64,000 nt of DNA from positions 62,001 through 126,000 of the forward strand of contig CAKZQC010000012.1 of assembly GCA_937139495.1 (NCBI GenBank), given 5' to 3'. Source of the stretch: an uncultured Saprospiraceae bacterium (GTDB lineage Bacteria > Bacteroidota > Bacteroidia > Chitinophagales > Saprospiraceae). Under the pieces are notes generated by a model. It saw only the letters and a program-made list of their open reading frames with translations, did not search any database and had not been told where the DNA came from. A program made the translations under genes and the position numbers. Shown here piece by piece: positions 44,949 to 54,022 of the stretch; positions within the stretch are counted from its first letter, which is position 1, and every line of letters begins with the position of its first letter.

Positions 44949-45431
44949 TTACAAGTAAGAAGAATCAAATAGCAATGGAAAAATATCTTTGACTGAATTA
45001 ATCAAATAAATTTCGCCCGTATCCCCCTGCAATATAATTCGTACATCTTGCTGGTGGCGTGCTTCTGTTTCGTAAATCACTTGACGACAAGAGCCACAAG
45101 GTGGCACAGGACGACTAATATCTTTGTTCTTGCTGATAATCGTGATGGCTACCGCCAAAATAGGTGTGTCAGGATATTGAGCAGAAGCGGAAAAAATGGC
45201 ATTGCGTTCGCCACATATCGTGACAGGATAAGCCGCATTTTCTTGATTGCTCCCGATTACGGTCACCCCATTTTGGAGCAGTACCGCAGCCCCTACCTTG
45301 AAGTGCGAATAAGGAGCATAAGCACCTTTTGCCGCCTCTTTGGCAGCGGCTAATAGTTGGCTATCTTGCTCATTGAGTTCGCCAACATGGTCAGCGATTT
45401 TGATTTCTGATTCTAGTTTGAGTTGTTTCAT
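44949..45431 (-). CDS. cdd: Cytidine deaminase
   Basis: Deaminates cytidine and deoxycytidine to uridine forms in pyrimidine salvage. The 160 residues have the zinc-site motifs: C73-G-E75 in TICGERNAIF with the catalytic glutamate, and C112/C115 in PCGSCRQV. APYSHFKVGAAV and GSNQENAAYP are family-typical substrate-pocket stretches. It is slightly longer than the 130-residue homotetrameric type because of an N-terminal extension of about 25 residues. The ATG at 45431 is chosen over one ten codons upstream. It is the first gene of the six-gene minus-strand run and is followed after 13 bases by the pseudouridine synthase. Confidence 0.95.
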   Translation of the reverse strand: MKQLKLESEIKIADHVGELNEQDSQLLAAAKEAAKGAYAPYSHFKVGAAVLLQNGVTVIGSNQENAAYPVTICGERNAIFSASAQYPDTPILAVAITIISKNKDISRPVPPCGSCRQVIYETEARHQQDVRIILQGDTGEIYLINSVKDIFPLLFDSSYL

Positions 45432-45579
45432 ATATTTGTGATAAGCACCAAAAAGTGCCAAAAAACTAAAATAATTGCTAGCTAAAATAATGCAATTTTG
45501 ATGAAACTACGGCAGGTTTCGATAATTAATGTGTAGAGTAGTTCAATTTAGCTAAACAATTGGGTTTCTATACCATAAA

Positions 45580-45610
45580 AAAAGACTACCCATCTAGTAT
45601 GAGTAGTCTT
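45580..45610 (-). terminator. Terminator of the paralogue pair
   Basis: AAGACTAC (45582-45589) pairs with GTAGTCTT (45603-45610), with one further mismatched pair. A T-run follows on the minus strand, starting 7 bases past the gene's stop. Confidence 0.75.
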
Positions 45611-45616
45611 CTTTGT

Positions 45617-47212
45617 TTACTTGAATTTGACGCGTATAAATTGGCTTTTGAATCCTTTCATACCAGTATATAACATGAGTTCATTTTTAGCTACTTGTTT
45701 GCCTTTTTGGGCAAACAACCATTGTTTGCGTCGATTGTATTCGTAGAGCATTTCTCTCGTTTGTTTTCCCTTATTATCGACTTCCACCAATGTTGTCACA
45801 ATTTTTTTGGTCTTCATACCAACAAAGTTTTTCATGCGATCTTTGCCACCTGCCACATACGTCATATTGTCGGGGTGGTCATTGAACACAAAGTACAAGC
45901 GGTCACCTACTACCGTCAAGGCATAAGAGGAAATTAATCCAAAATCATTGACCGTGTGTTGAGCTTTCGGAATTTTAGTTTTCCATAGTACATTACCTTT
46001 TTCGTCCATATTGAGCACTATAATATCACCATATACATAATGATAAGTAGTGTACGACCCATTCTTAGTGTGGTGGACTACTTCATACATATAATACTGC
46101 TCTGCCACTACGACCGCACCACCTTTTTCTTTTAGTATAATCTCATTTATATTATACTTATACAGCTCAACCGTTTTCCCTTTTTCCGATTTCTTTTTTG
46201 CCCTTTTCTGTACTCTTGCATTGTCTGTTTCGGTCATGAAGCTGACCTCAAATTCTTCTATTTTTTGGTTCTCTATTTTTTTGTTCTCTTTATCAATAGA
46301 CAAATAAAAGCTGCCCTTTATTTGATAATATCCTTTTTCTGAGTAAAAACCAACACACACTATATTGTCTTCACGATCTAGACTAATTTGTATATCCGTA
46401 ATAAAGTGGTCGTTTAGTTTAGGGGTGTATTCTAGTGGTGTATCCTCTGTGGCGGTGTATTTCAATATCTTATACTCAAAGATGGGGCGTTTGTCTCTTT
46501 TCGATTTTCGAGCCTCTTTTTTCTCTTGATATAGTTTGCCAATAATATAACAATTGCCTGCGTTATCTACTTGATATTCATTGACTTCAAATAGTTCATC
46601 TTTGTAAGGCATGGTCACATTCTTTTGCCAAAGCAATTTGAAATCTTTGTCAAATACTTTAAACCCTAGTTTTTGAGCCTCTTTACGTTCGTAAGGCATA
46701 TGATTATAAATAAGCAGCTTGCTATTTTTCTTTGATTTCTCAAAGTAGAACTCGCCTCTATTCCTATTTTTTTCATATTCGATACTTGATATTTCAATAA
46801 TTTCGTCTTTCAACTTGAAAGTCGTTTCATCAAACCCCTGCTGATAGTATCTCGTTACTTTTGCGTCTTTGTCTTTCTCTTCAAACAAGACATAAAGGTT
46901 GCCATTAAGCGAGACAAAATATTCGGGTACTACTTTTTTGTTCCGAAAAATCAAGGGAGCTGATTTTACTCGCTTCAAATCCAAATCAAACTTCTCTATA
47001 ATATATTTGGTAGGAGCAAAAAAGGAAACTGAATACTTGATGACATACATACCATCATCGGCATAATGTACCACTCCTTCTAACAAGACTCGCTTGCCAT
47101 CTTTGACCTCTTCGCCAAACTGTACCGTTGCCTTGTTGGTGACGCCTTGTGCTTGCACATTTGCGACAAACAACAAGAAGGCAAACAAAAAACTGCTAAT
47201 CTTCAATTTCAT
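45617..47212 (-). CDS. Secreted beta-rich protein of unknown family (paralogue A)
   Basis: 531 residues from the ATG that gives a clean signal peptide (MKLKISSFLFAFLLFVANVQAQ). Not recognised. The body alternates strands of about 10 residues, suggesting a beta-propeller; repeated phrases such as FDLDLKRVKSAP, FKVFDKDFKLLWQKNV, VDNAGNCYIIGKLY and LNMDEKGNVLWKTKI are typical of PQQ/NHL-like blades. A basic stretch (KKEARKSKRDKRP) and a helical charged segment (RVQKRAKKKSEKGK) interrupt it. It is clearly paralogous to the next upstream gene along its whole length, for example VDNAGNCYIIGKL against VDNEGNCYIIGRM. No lipobox or T9SS tail was seen, so it is probably periplasmic. A -7 candidate lies 40 bases upstream. 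Confidence 0.75.
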   Translation of the reverse strand: MKLKISSFLFAFLLFVANVQAQGVTNKATVQFGEEVKDGKRVLLEGVVHYADDGMYVIKYSVSFFAPTKYIIEKFDLDLKRVKSAPLIFRNKKVVPEYFVSLNGNLYVLFEEKDKDAKVTRYYQQGFDETTFKLKDEIIEISSIEYEKNRNRGEFYFEKSKKNSKLLIYNHMPYERKEAQKLGFKVFDKDFKLLWQKNVTMPYKDELFEVNEYQVDNAGNCYIIGKLYQEKKEARKSKRDKRPIFEYKILKYTATEDTPLEYTPKLNDHFITDIQISLDREDNIVCVGFYSEKGYYQIKGSFYLSIDKENKKIENQKIEEFEVSFMTETDNARVQKRAKKKSEKGKTVELYKYNINEIILKEKGGAVVVAEQYYMYEVVHHTKNGSYTTYHYVYGDIIVLNMDEKGNVLWKTKIPKAQHTVNDFGLISSYALTVVGDRLYFVFNDHPDNMTYVAGGKDRMKNFVGMKTKKIVTTLVEVDNKGKQTREMLYEYNRRKQWLFAQKGKQVAKNELMLYTGMKGFKSQFIRVKFK

Positions 47213-47251
47213 ATTTATTATTTTCAATTGGAATGATTGAATAATTCAGGG

Positions 47252-47259
47252 CAAATATA
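47252..47259 (-). promoter_or_regulatory. Candidate -7 promoter element of paralogue A
   Basis: On the minus strand TATATTTG, an exact TAnnTTTG match, 40 bases before the start codon. It would give paralogue A its own promoter, separate from paralogue B. Confidence 0.4.
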
Positions 47260-47284
47260 TCTTTTTTTTAAAAAAAAAGTAAAC

Positions 47285-48892
47285 TTACTTTAGCTCAATT
47301 CGAACCAATCTACTTCTACCAGTTGTCCCCAAGAAAGTACTAAACAACAATTGTCCTTCATCAGTAATGATTCCTTTCATGATGCTCAATCGCCAGTCAG
47401 GTTCGTTATTGTCATACAATTTCCATCTACTTTGCTTACCTCTGGCATCTAGCTCGACAATAGTAGGAATGGCATGTCCTGTTGTATAGTTCAACAAATG
47501 ACGCTTGCCTTTTCTTATTTTGCGCGTATTCTTGAAATTTTTACAATTCTCATTGAATACAAAATAAAGCTGCTCTTTTTTTTCCAACATCTTGTAGGAA
47601 TAGCTAGGAGTCGAAGGGCTATTTTCGATAGCCGTCTGGCGTTTGGGTATTCTTGTTATCCAGTTTACCTGGTTGAGGCTGTCCATGTCTATCACCAATA
47701 TATCATTGTAAACACCGTGTTTATTGTCGCCTTCTGTACTGCTATAAGCGGTATAAAAAGTATAATGCTGTTCGGCTACCAACTGCACACCGCCATCTTT
47801 TTTGATGACCAAAGCATTGATTCGGTAATTGTTTAGGGTACTATAAATCTGCCCTGCTTCCTGTTTTTTTCTAATCTTATTTTGAGCTGATTTTTTGAAA
47901 TCATTGATCACCAAATCCAAGTCAAATTTGCTCAATTTTTTATTTTCTACCGTATTGGTTTTCGTATTTATAGTCAACCCAAAGCTACCCCATGCCGACA
48001 AAGTATCGGCTCCTGAGTATAATCCAGCTCCTACAATATTTCCATTTTTTTGTATCGCAATTTCCATATCTGTCAAAAAATACCCACCCAAATCAATCGT
48101 ATATTCTTCTGGTACTTCTTGATTGTGCCTATATTTTAGCACTCTATAATCATAAGTTGCTTTGCCGTTCTTTTTGAGTTCTCTTGACTCTCTTCCTTCT
48201 TTTTCCATTCTGCCAATAATGTAGCAATTCCCTTCGTTATCAACCTCACACTGTTCTACTCTAAACGCTTGATTGGTGTAAGGCATTTCTACTTGTTTTT
48301 GCCACAAAGAGTCCAAGTTTTCGTCCAATACATGCAGTCCAAATGTTTCGCATTTGTTGACCGTATTGTCCAAGGCACTGTATATCAAAAACCGACGTTT
48401 GTCGGACGATTGTTTGACTTCAAAAGACGTGCGACCGACTTTTTCGGCATATTCGATGCTTCCTACCGAAGTTTCGGCTACATCGAATTGGAGCGAATCT
48501 TCATTAAAGCTGCGTTTATAATAGCGGTTGCCTTCTATATTTTTGTCTTTTTTGGAATACAATACATAGAGTTGCCCATTAGAAGAAACAAAGGCTTTTT
48601 CCCAAGTCGGCTGTTTCAGCTCTTTATTTTCGAATGCCAATGGATTGGACGCTACCAAATTGAGGTCCATGTCATATTGCTCTACGAGCAGATTGGAAAG
48701 TGCAGGTGCATACTGCGATTTGATCAAATAAATATACTGATCCGTTTGGTGTGCGATCTGCTCCAATTTGGGTGCCGTCTTGCTCTTGGACTCTGCCCCT
48801 ATTTCTATGGTGGCTTGTTCGATAATCCCTTGCGCTTGTGCCTTGGCACACCAGAATAATAAAGCGAGTAATGTTATATTTTTGATAGTCAT
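47285..48892 (-). CDS. Secreted beta-rich protein of unknown family (paralogue B)
   Basis: 535 residues from the ATG that opens a signal peptide (MTIKNITLLALLFWCAKAQAQ). An upstream ATG would add 16 residues. Paralogue of the downstream gene with the same order of segments: YDMDLNLVASNPLAFENKEL, FGLHVLDENLDSLWQKQVEM, DNEGNCYIIGRMEKEGRE, IDMDSLNQVNWITRIPKRQ and LYFVFNENCKNF. The C-terminal region ends RSRLVRIELK against QFIRVKFK in its neighbour. The likely fold is a beta-propeller; function is unknown. A gap of 72 bases separates the pair. The two seem to have arisen by tandem duplication and have diverged substantially at protein level. Confidence 0.75.
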   Translation of the reverse strand: MTIKNITLLALLFWCAKAQAQGIIEQATIEIGAESKSKTAPKLEQIAHQTDQYIYLIKSQYAPALSNLLVEQYDMDLNLVASNPLAFENKELKQPTWEKAFVSSNGQLYVLYSKKDKNIEGNRYYKRSFNEDSLQFDVAETSVGSIEYAEKVGRTSFEVKQSSDKRRFLIYSALDNTVNKCETFGLHVLDENLDSLWQKQVEMPYTNQAFRVEQCEVDNEGNCYIIGRMEKEGRESRELKKNGKATYDYRVLKYRHNQEVPEEYTIDLGGYFLTDMEIAIQKNGNIVGAGLYSGADTLSAWGSFGLTINTKTNTVENKKLSKFDLDLVINDFKKSAQNKIRKKQEAGQIYSTLNNYRINALVIKKDGGVQLVAEQHYTFYTAYSSTEGDNKHGVYNDILVIDMDSLNQVNWITRIPKRQTAIENSPSTPSYSYKMLEKKEQLYFVFNENCKNFKNTRKIRKGKRHLLNYTTGHAIPTIVELDARGKQSRWKLYDNNEPDWRLSIMKGIITDEGQLLFSTFLGTTGRSRLVRIELK

Positions 48893-49118
48893 TTGATTAT
48901 ATATTGATGAGGTTATTTGAATGAAGCTTCCACAAAACAACCGATTAGTTATTGCATGTTTTTTATTTTGAAAAATAAAGATAGTTAATGCTTCGAGTTG
49001 CTAGCCTTTTCTGAAGAAACGAATTGAAAAAAGAATACGAAATTTGATAAACCAGTAACTATAGAGTATGTATTCAGCAGGATTACTCCAAAAGGTAACA
49101 AAAATAGTACAGTATATC

Positions 49119-50252
49119 CTAGCCCAAATCCGCTAACAGCCTACATAGTTCTGCTCCTAAAGTTTCTATTTCGACCGTACTGTTGTGGTGGTGCAAGCAA
49201 ATCCTTAGCCGCTCTGCTCCTGCTGCTACGGTAGGCGACCGAATCGGTCTCACGTCAAAACCCAATTTTTGGAGTTGCTCCGCAATAGCGACTACCTTGC
49301 TATTGCCTGCTACTTGCAGACACTGAATGGCACTGTTGCTTTCTATTACTTTTGTCGATACTTGAGGCGTAAGGCTTTTTTTGAATCGTTCTATTTTTTG
49401 CTGCAAAGCAGGCAACAATACAGCCTCTTGCTCTGCTAAATATTGATAACTCAACAGGGTGGTTAATACGCTGTGCGGACTAATAGCAGTCGTATAAATA
49501 AAAGGGCGAGCATAATTGACCAAATAATCCTTGAGCAATTGACTGCCCAATATAGCTGCTCCATGGCTGCCCATGGCTTTGCCGAAAGTATGCACCCTCG
49601 CAAACACCTTATCGGCAATTCCCAACTGCACACACAAGCCACCACCTTTAGCCCCAAAAACGCCTGTACTGTGTGCTTCATCGACCACCAAATGAGCCTG
49701 ATATTGCTCGCAGAGCATCGCTATTTCTGACAACGGAGCCGCATCGCCATCCATTGAGTAAATCGCCTCCACAAGTACCAATATATTTTTGTTGGGATTC
49801 TTCTGTAACAATTCCTCCAAGGCAGCCATATCGTTGTGCCCAAAAGCACAAGTTGTCGCTTTGCTGAGTTTCATACCATCGTGTATGCTAGCATGCACCA
49901 ACTCGTCATATAGCAGTAGGTCTCCCTTTCGGGCAATAGCCGACAGGAGTCCCAAATTGGCATTGTAGCCACTATTGAACACCAAAGCGGCTTCTGCTTG
50001 ATGGACTTCCGTCAATACTAATTCGAGCTGATCGAGTAGGTCATAATGACCGCTCAATAAGCGAGACCCCGTAGCACCTAATGCCAACGACTGACTCGCT
50101 TCGTGTACCTGTGCTTGTAAAGTAGGATTGCGTGCCAGCCCCAAATAATCATTGGAGCTAAAATCTATTAAATAATCAAGATTGCGGAAGGTACGAAACG
50201 CTTGCTGCTGCTTCCTGCGTTGCAATAATGCTTGCATTCTCTCTAATAACAT
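49119..50252 (-). CDS. bioF: 8-amino-7-oxononanoate synthase-like PLP enzyme
   Basis: 377 residues of the alpha-oxoamine synthase family. BioF condenses pimeloyl-CoA/ACP with alanine in biotin synthesis; the close relative KBL uses acetyl-CoA and glycine. Seen: FSSNDYLGLARNP near 31-43, ATGSRLLSGHYDLLDQLE, VFNSGYNANLG, LVVDEAHSTGVFG with the PLP-contacting aspartate and histidine, and VHTFGKAMGSHGA near 220-232 with the Schiff-base lysine. RPFIYTTAISPH is also typical. Length (377) and the short N-terminus favour BioF over KBL. No other biotin gene is adjacent, so the assignment between subfamilies is provisional. It diverges from the NUDIX gene. Confidence 0.85.
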   Translation of the reverse strand: MLLERMQALLQRRKQQQAFRTFRNLDYLIDFSSNDYLGLARNPTLQAQVHEASQSLALGATGSRLLSGHYDLLDQLELVLTEVHQAEAALVFNSGYNANLGLLSAIARKGDLLLYDELVHASIHDGMKLSKATTCAFGHNDMAALEELLQKNPNKNILVLVEAIYSMDGDAAPLSEIAMLCEQYQAHLVVDEAHSTGVFGAKGGGLCVQLGIADKVFARVHTFGKAMGSHGAAILGSQLLKDYLVNYARPFIYTTAISPHSVLTTLLSYQYLAEQEAVLLPALQQKIERFKKSLTPQVSTKVIESNSAIQCLQVAGNSKVVAIAEQLQKLGFDVRPIRSPTVAAGAERLRICLHHHNSTVEIETLGAELCRLLADLG

Positions 50253-50376
50253 AGCTTATTTTGACTAGGTATTTGATATAAATTCTATCTTTAGAGTTGA
50301 AGTTGTTCCAAACAAAAACAAATTCTATCTAGTTGAAATTATTACGAATTACTTTGTATAAAAAAACGAACTGCAA

Positions 50377-51006
50377 ATGTACAAAATTTATATCGGGCAA
50401 CGTCCCGTATTGCTCGTAGAGAACAAAGAGCAAATCACTAAACCTAAAAAAAGCCATGTCTTGTATTATAACAATAATCCAAAGATATTGCTTGGCGAAA
50501 TCGAACAACTTGAACAAAAAGTAGTCAAATATCCACAACTGGTTATTGTGGCTCACCAAGGCGACCTCGAACAACTCAAAGAAGACTTTTTTGGTCATTA
50601 CAAAATCGTAAAAGCAGGCGGTGGTGTCGTATTTAATCAACAAGAACAGATACTCGCTATTTTTAGACGAGGTCACTGGGATTTGCCGAAAGGCAAGCAC
50701 GAAAAAGGCGAAACCATGCCCCAAACTGCCCTACGAGAAGTACAAGAAGAAACAGGCGTTAAGCATCTGACATTGGAAGGATTGGTTACAGAAACCTACC
50801 ATACTTTCAATAACCGAAAAGGAAAACGCTGTATCAAATGGGCGTATTGGTACAAAATGGAAACGACTGATACTACCGCACTCGTCCCTCAACTAGAGGA
50901 AGATATAGAAAAAGCCGTCTGGATTACAAAAGATGAACTGCTCCTAAAAGAGCCTATTTATAAGAATATCAAAGAAGTATTGTTGCAATTAGATGCAGAA
51001 GTCTAG
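50377..51006 (+). CDS. NUDIX hydrolase
   Basis: 209 residues. The Nudix box is complete at 106-128 (GKHEKGETMPQTALREVQEE followed by TGV), matching G-x5-E-x7-RE-x2-EE-x-G-hydrophobic. FRRGHWDLPKGKHEKG precedes it, as in many bacterial Nudix hydrolases of unknown substrate. The N-terminal 80 residues (MYKIYIGQRPVLLVENKEQI, VIVAHQGDLEQLKEDFF) are an extra alpha+beta domain seen in a Bacteroidota subgroup. Likely role: hydrolysis of a nucleoside diphosphate linked to another group, in housecleaning or signalling. It starts a plus-strand series with the DUF2157 gene after 30 bases. Confidence 0.9.
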   Translation: MYKIYIGQRPVLLVENKEQITKPKKSHVLYYNNNPKILLGEIEQLEQKVVKYPQLVIVAHQGDLEQLKEDFFGHYKIVKAGGGVVFNQQEQILAIFRRGHWDLPKGKHEKGETMPQTALREVQEETGVKHLTLEGLVTETYHTFNNRKGKRCIKWAYWYKMETTDTTALVPQLEEDIEKAVWITKDELLLKEPIYKNIKEVLLQLDAEV

Positions 51007-51036
51007 GCTAATCATACCCTCACAAATCCAACTACC

Positions 51037-52086
51037 ATGATAGAAGTCAATAAGAATGAAGCAAAATTCCTTAATCAAACGATTGCCGAATGGCAAAGTC
51101 AACAAGTGATTTCGGAAGAAGAAGCACAGAAATTGAAAGAGACACTATTAGTTCAAAATTTCAATTGGGCTAAGTTGGCAAAATATGCCTTTATCATTGC
51201 TATTATTTGTGTACTAGGAGCTATTTTGTCGATTTTGGCAGACAATAATTTATTGGATTGGTTCTTTGAATTGATTGGTACGGAATGGGGTGCTGTCGTA
51301 GCCTCTGCACTAGTTGCAGTAGGATTTCTGAGTTGGGGAGGCAGACGAAAAAACTATGCTCCCGAAAAAGTTTTCAGCAATGAAGCATTGCTTACTTTGG
51401 GCGGTTTTTTTGTCGCCTTGGCGGTTGGCTTTTTTGGCAATGCCGTCAGTACAGGCAGCAATCATTTTTCCATACTTTTCTTTTTGGCAGCTTTTATTTA
51501 TGCTCCTTTATCGCTTTATTTTCGGTCATTGCCGATTTGGATTTTATTGCTAATAAGTATCAGTACTGGATTACTAACGGAATTGGATTATCAGTTTAAT
51601 ATTTCTTTAATTGATTCTGCCACCAATATTTTTCTGATTATTAGCTTAATATGGGGTACGGCTCTAGTTGGCTTATCTCTATTCTTTCAAAAACAAGCTT
51701 TGCTGTCGCTGTTTGCGACTGCTACTTATACCGTTGGTTTACTGATTGCCTTTATGAGTTTGTGGTTTCTGTCAATAGATTTTGGCGATTGGCGCAATGA
51801 AAGGATACTATTCGAATTGCTCTGGACAATTGTATTGATTGCTGGTTCTTTTGCTGCTTTGATTTGGGGTATCAAAAAAGAAGATCTTATACTCAAAATA
51901 TTAGGTTTAGGCTTTCTACTTTTTGCTATCTATACCAAATATATACAATACCTTTGGGACGAGCTGCATGGTGCTATTTTCTTTGCTATTTTGGCACTTT
52001 CCTTTTGGGCGATCGGCACACAGGCAGAGAATATTTGGAGTGGACGATTTTTTAAGGGTTCCGACGATTTGCTTGATGATGTTTAA
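51037..52086 (+). CDS. DUF2157 multi-helix membrane protein
   Basis: 349 residues. Soluble N-terminal helices (FLNQTIAEWQSQQVISEEEAQ) precede about nine membrane segments from residue 45 on. The N-terminal arrangement of a helix-turn with W and QxxIS, followed by a membrane block with GxxL and GAxL sequences, is that of DUF2157. The function of the family is unknown. The strongly hydrophobic central part includes LLTLGGFFVALAVGFFGNA and ILLLISISTGLLTEL. It is probably co-transcribed with the upstream NUDIX gene; the next gene (folK) starts 124 bases later. The C-terminus is acidic and cytoplasmic (GSDDLLDDV). Confidence 0.8.
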   Translation: MIEVNKNEAKFLNQTIAEWQSQQVISEEEAQKLKETLLVQNFNWAKLAKYAFIIAIICVLGAILSILADNNLLDWFFELIGTEWGAVVASALVAVGFLSWGGRRKNYAPEKVFSNEALLTLGGFFVALAVGFFGNAVSTGSNHFSILFFLAAFIYAPLSLYFRSLPIWILLLISISTGLLTELDYQFNISLIDSATNIFLIISLIWGTALVGLSLFFQKQALLSLFATATYTVGLLIAFMSLWFLSIDFGDWRNERILFELLWTIVLIAGSFAALIWGIKKEDLILKILGLGFLLFAIYTKYIQYLWDELHGAIFFAILALSFWAIGTQAENIWSGRFFKGSDDLLDDV

Positions 52087-52210
52087 TTTTCACCATAGAA
52101 ATATATGCTTTGCTGGTGGATATTAGACAACAGACTTCCAACAATAGCTTTCTATTCACTTATCAATCATTTTATCAGGATTTATTGAAATAACCTACGG
52201 TCTGAAATAT

Positions 52211-52711
52211 ATGCTACAAAAAAAAACACTTCATCAGGTTGTTCTATCCACAGGTTCTAACTTGGGTGACCGAAAAAACTATTTGGCAAAAGCCAATACA
52301 CTAATAGCACAAAAAATAGGAAAGCTATTGGAAGTATCTCCTATATACGAAACGGCAGCTTGGGGAGGTGTGACACATTTGCCGTTCCTCAATCAAGTAA
52401 TTTTGGTGCAAACACACTGCACTCCTACACAAATTTTAGCTCACTGTATGACTATTGAAAAACAGTTGGATAGAGTGCGAGAACAGCGTTGGGACAGCCG
52501 TACAATGGATATTGATGTACTTTTTTATGACGATTTGGTGATAGAAACTCCTGAATTGGTAGTACCACATCCTAGATTGCACGAACGAAATTTCGTATTA
52601 TTGCCCCTCAATGCAATTTTGCCCAAGTGGCAACACCCTATTTTGAATAAAAATGTGCAGCAATTAGTGGCAGAATGTCCTGACCAATTGCCCGCAAAAA
52701 TTATAGTTTAG
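52211..52711 (+). CDS. folK: 2-amino-4-hydroxy-6-hydroxymethyldihydropteridine pyrophosphokinase
   Basis: Transfers pyrophosphate from ATP to the pterin in folate synthesis. 166 residues, the full HPPK fold. STGSNLGDRKNYLAKA near 13-28 is the family start. SPIYETAAWGG, FLNQVILV and the signature RWDSRTMDIDVLFYDD (near 95-110) with the metal-binding aspartates are intact, as is the VVPHPRLHERNFVLLPL stretch. It is followed after 2 bases by the deoxynucleoside kinase gene, so the two are translated together; both feed nucleotide/one-carbon metabolism. folB and folP are not in the window. Confidence 0.95.
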   Translation: MLQKKTLHQVVLSTGSNLGDRKNYLAKANTLIAQKIGKLLEVSPIYETAAWGGVTHLPFLNQVILVQTHCTPTQILAHCMTIEKQLDRVREQRWDSRTMDIDVLFYDDLVIETPELVVPHPRLHERNFVLLPLNAILPKWQHPILNKNVQQLVAECPDQLPAKIIV

Positions 52712-52713
52712 AC

Positions 52714-53373
52714 ATGAATATTCCGAACGGAAACTACTTGGTAATAGAAGGTAATATTGGAGCTGGCAAAACTTCGCTGAGCAAAATGCTCTCTGAGCAG
52801 CTCAATGCACGATTGATATTAGAAGAATTTTCCGACAATCCTTTTTTACCGCTTTTTTATAAAAATCCAGAACGATACGCCTTCCCCGTAGAGTTATTTT
52901 TCATGACCGAACGTCATAAGCAATTGCAAGAATTATTGCTAGAAGGTAATCTATTTCAGGAATATATTGTTTCAGATTATATCTTCTCGAAAACCTTGCT
53001 TTTTGCAGGACAGAATCTAGAAAACGAAGAGTTTCGGTTGTTCCAAAAGCTATTCAATACCCTGAATGCTTCGTTCCCGAAGCCTCATTTGCTTGTATAT
53101 ATTCATCGCCCTATATCGCAATTATTGCTCAATATCAAAAAAAGAGGTCGTAGTTACGAATCGGATATCAGCAGTGATTATTTGCAAAAAATACAAGCAG
53201 CTTATTTTGACTTTTTCCGAATGAAGGAAAATGAGTTGCCAATTTTGATTCTGGAGCTTGATGATATGGACTTTATTGACCAATCTGAGAATTATGATTT
53301 GTTATTGCAACAGCTCAACAAAAAATATGAAGTAGGCATCCATTATTGGAGTCCTCACAAGGCAGCAATTTAG
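52714..53373 (+). CDS. Deoxynucleoside kinase
   Basis: 219 residues. The P-loop GNIGAGKTS lies at 13-21 within YLVIEGNIGAGKTSLSKML. LILEEFSDNPFLPLFYKNP holds the catalytic glutamate next to the substrate pocket, VELFFMTERHKQL follows, SDYIFSK is the DRS/ERS-like region, and KKRGRSYESDISSDYLQKI is the arginine-rich lid. This is the bacterial dNK group that phosphorylates deoxyadenosine, deoxyguanosine or deoxycytidine in salvage; the specificity is not clear. The 2-base gap after folK suggests an operon. A pduO-type gene starts 31 bases on. Confidence 0.92.
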   Translation: MNIPNGNYLVIEGNIGAGKTSLSKMLSEQLNARLILEEFSDNPFLPLFYKNPERYAFPVELFFMTERHKQLQELLLEGNLFQEYIVSDYIFSKTLLFAGQNLENEEFRLFQKLFNTLNASFPKPHLLVYIHRPISQLLLNIKKRGRSYESDISSDYLQKIQAAYFDFFRMKENELPILILELDDMDFIDQSENYDLLLQQLNKKYEVGIHYWSPHKAAI

Positions 53374-53404
53374 TATTTTTTTCTATTCAAAAAGACAAAA
53401 AACC

Positions 53405-53965
53405 ATGGCATTTAAAGTATATACCAAGACAGGCGACAAAGGCAAAACTTCCTTATTTGGTGGTGCTAGAGTGCCAAAAAACCATGCTCGTATTGAATCC
53501 TATGGCACCGTCGATGAACTCAACTCTTATATTGGTTTGATACGTGATTCGATTGTATTAGAGCCAGAAAGAAAAATGCTCAAAGAGATTCAAGATCGCC
53601 TATTTACACTTGGTGCCATACTCGCTGCCGACCCTAGCAAGGATAAAGAAAAACTGCAAACGCCTGATCTACACGACAGCGATGTAGAACTGCTGGAACA
53701 GGAGATTGACCGTATGGAAGAAAGCCTTCCTGCCTTACAGCATTTTGTATTGCCGGGAGGACACACGACGGTTTCTTTTTGTCATATTGCTCGCTGTGTT
53801 TGTCGTCGTGCCGAACGTTTGGCAGTAGCACTCGACGAACAGCAATCGGTATTGCCTATCGTAATTCAATATCTCAACAGATTGTCTGATTATTTGTTTG
53901 TGTTGGGTCGTTTTTTGGCTCAAGCACTACAAGCAGAAGAAGTCAAGTGGATACCTCGCAGATAG
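53405..53965 (+). CDS. pduO: ATP:cob(I)alamin adenosyltransferase, PduO type
   Basis: 186 residues, all-helical. It adenosylates corrinoid to make coenzyme B12. The N-terminal ATP-binding signature TKTGDKGKTSLFGGARVPK is at 7-25, followed by YGTVDELNSYIGL. FVLPGG and CVCRRAERLAVAL, with the arginine-glutamate pair, and YLNRLSDYLFVLGRFL near the end are hallmarks. There are no cobalamin synthesis genes nearby; the enzyme may act on salvaged corrinoids. It lies in the same plus-strand run as folK and dNK, and the MacB-like permease starts 57 bases after its stop. Confidence 0.95.
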   Translation: MAFKVYTKTGDKGKTSLFGGARVPKNHARIESYGTVDELNSYIGLIRDSIVLEPERKMLKEIQDRLFTLGAILAADPSKDKEKLQTPDLHDSDVELLEQEIDRMEESLPALQHFVLPGGHTTVSFCHIARCVCRRAERLAVALDEQQSVLPIVIQYLNRLSDYLFVLGRFLAQALQAEEVKWIPRR

Positions 53966-54022
53966 ATATTGTTTACGAATTGACTCAACAATTGCTCGAA
54001 AGAGCAAAAACAAATAATTTCC

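Noticed and set aside
48269-48859. Plus-strand open frame of 196 codons opposite paralogue B.
   Set aside because: Antisense shadow of a coding gene; no motif, signal or conserved context.
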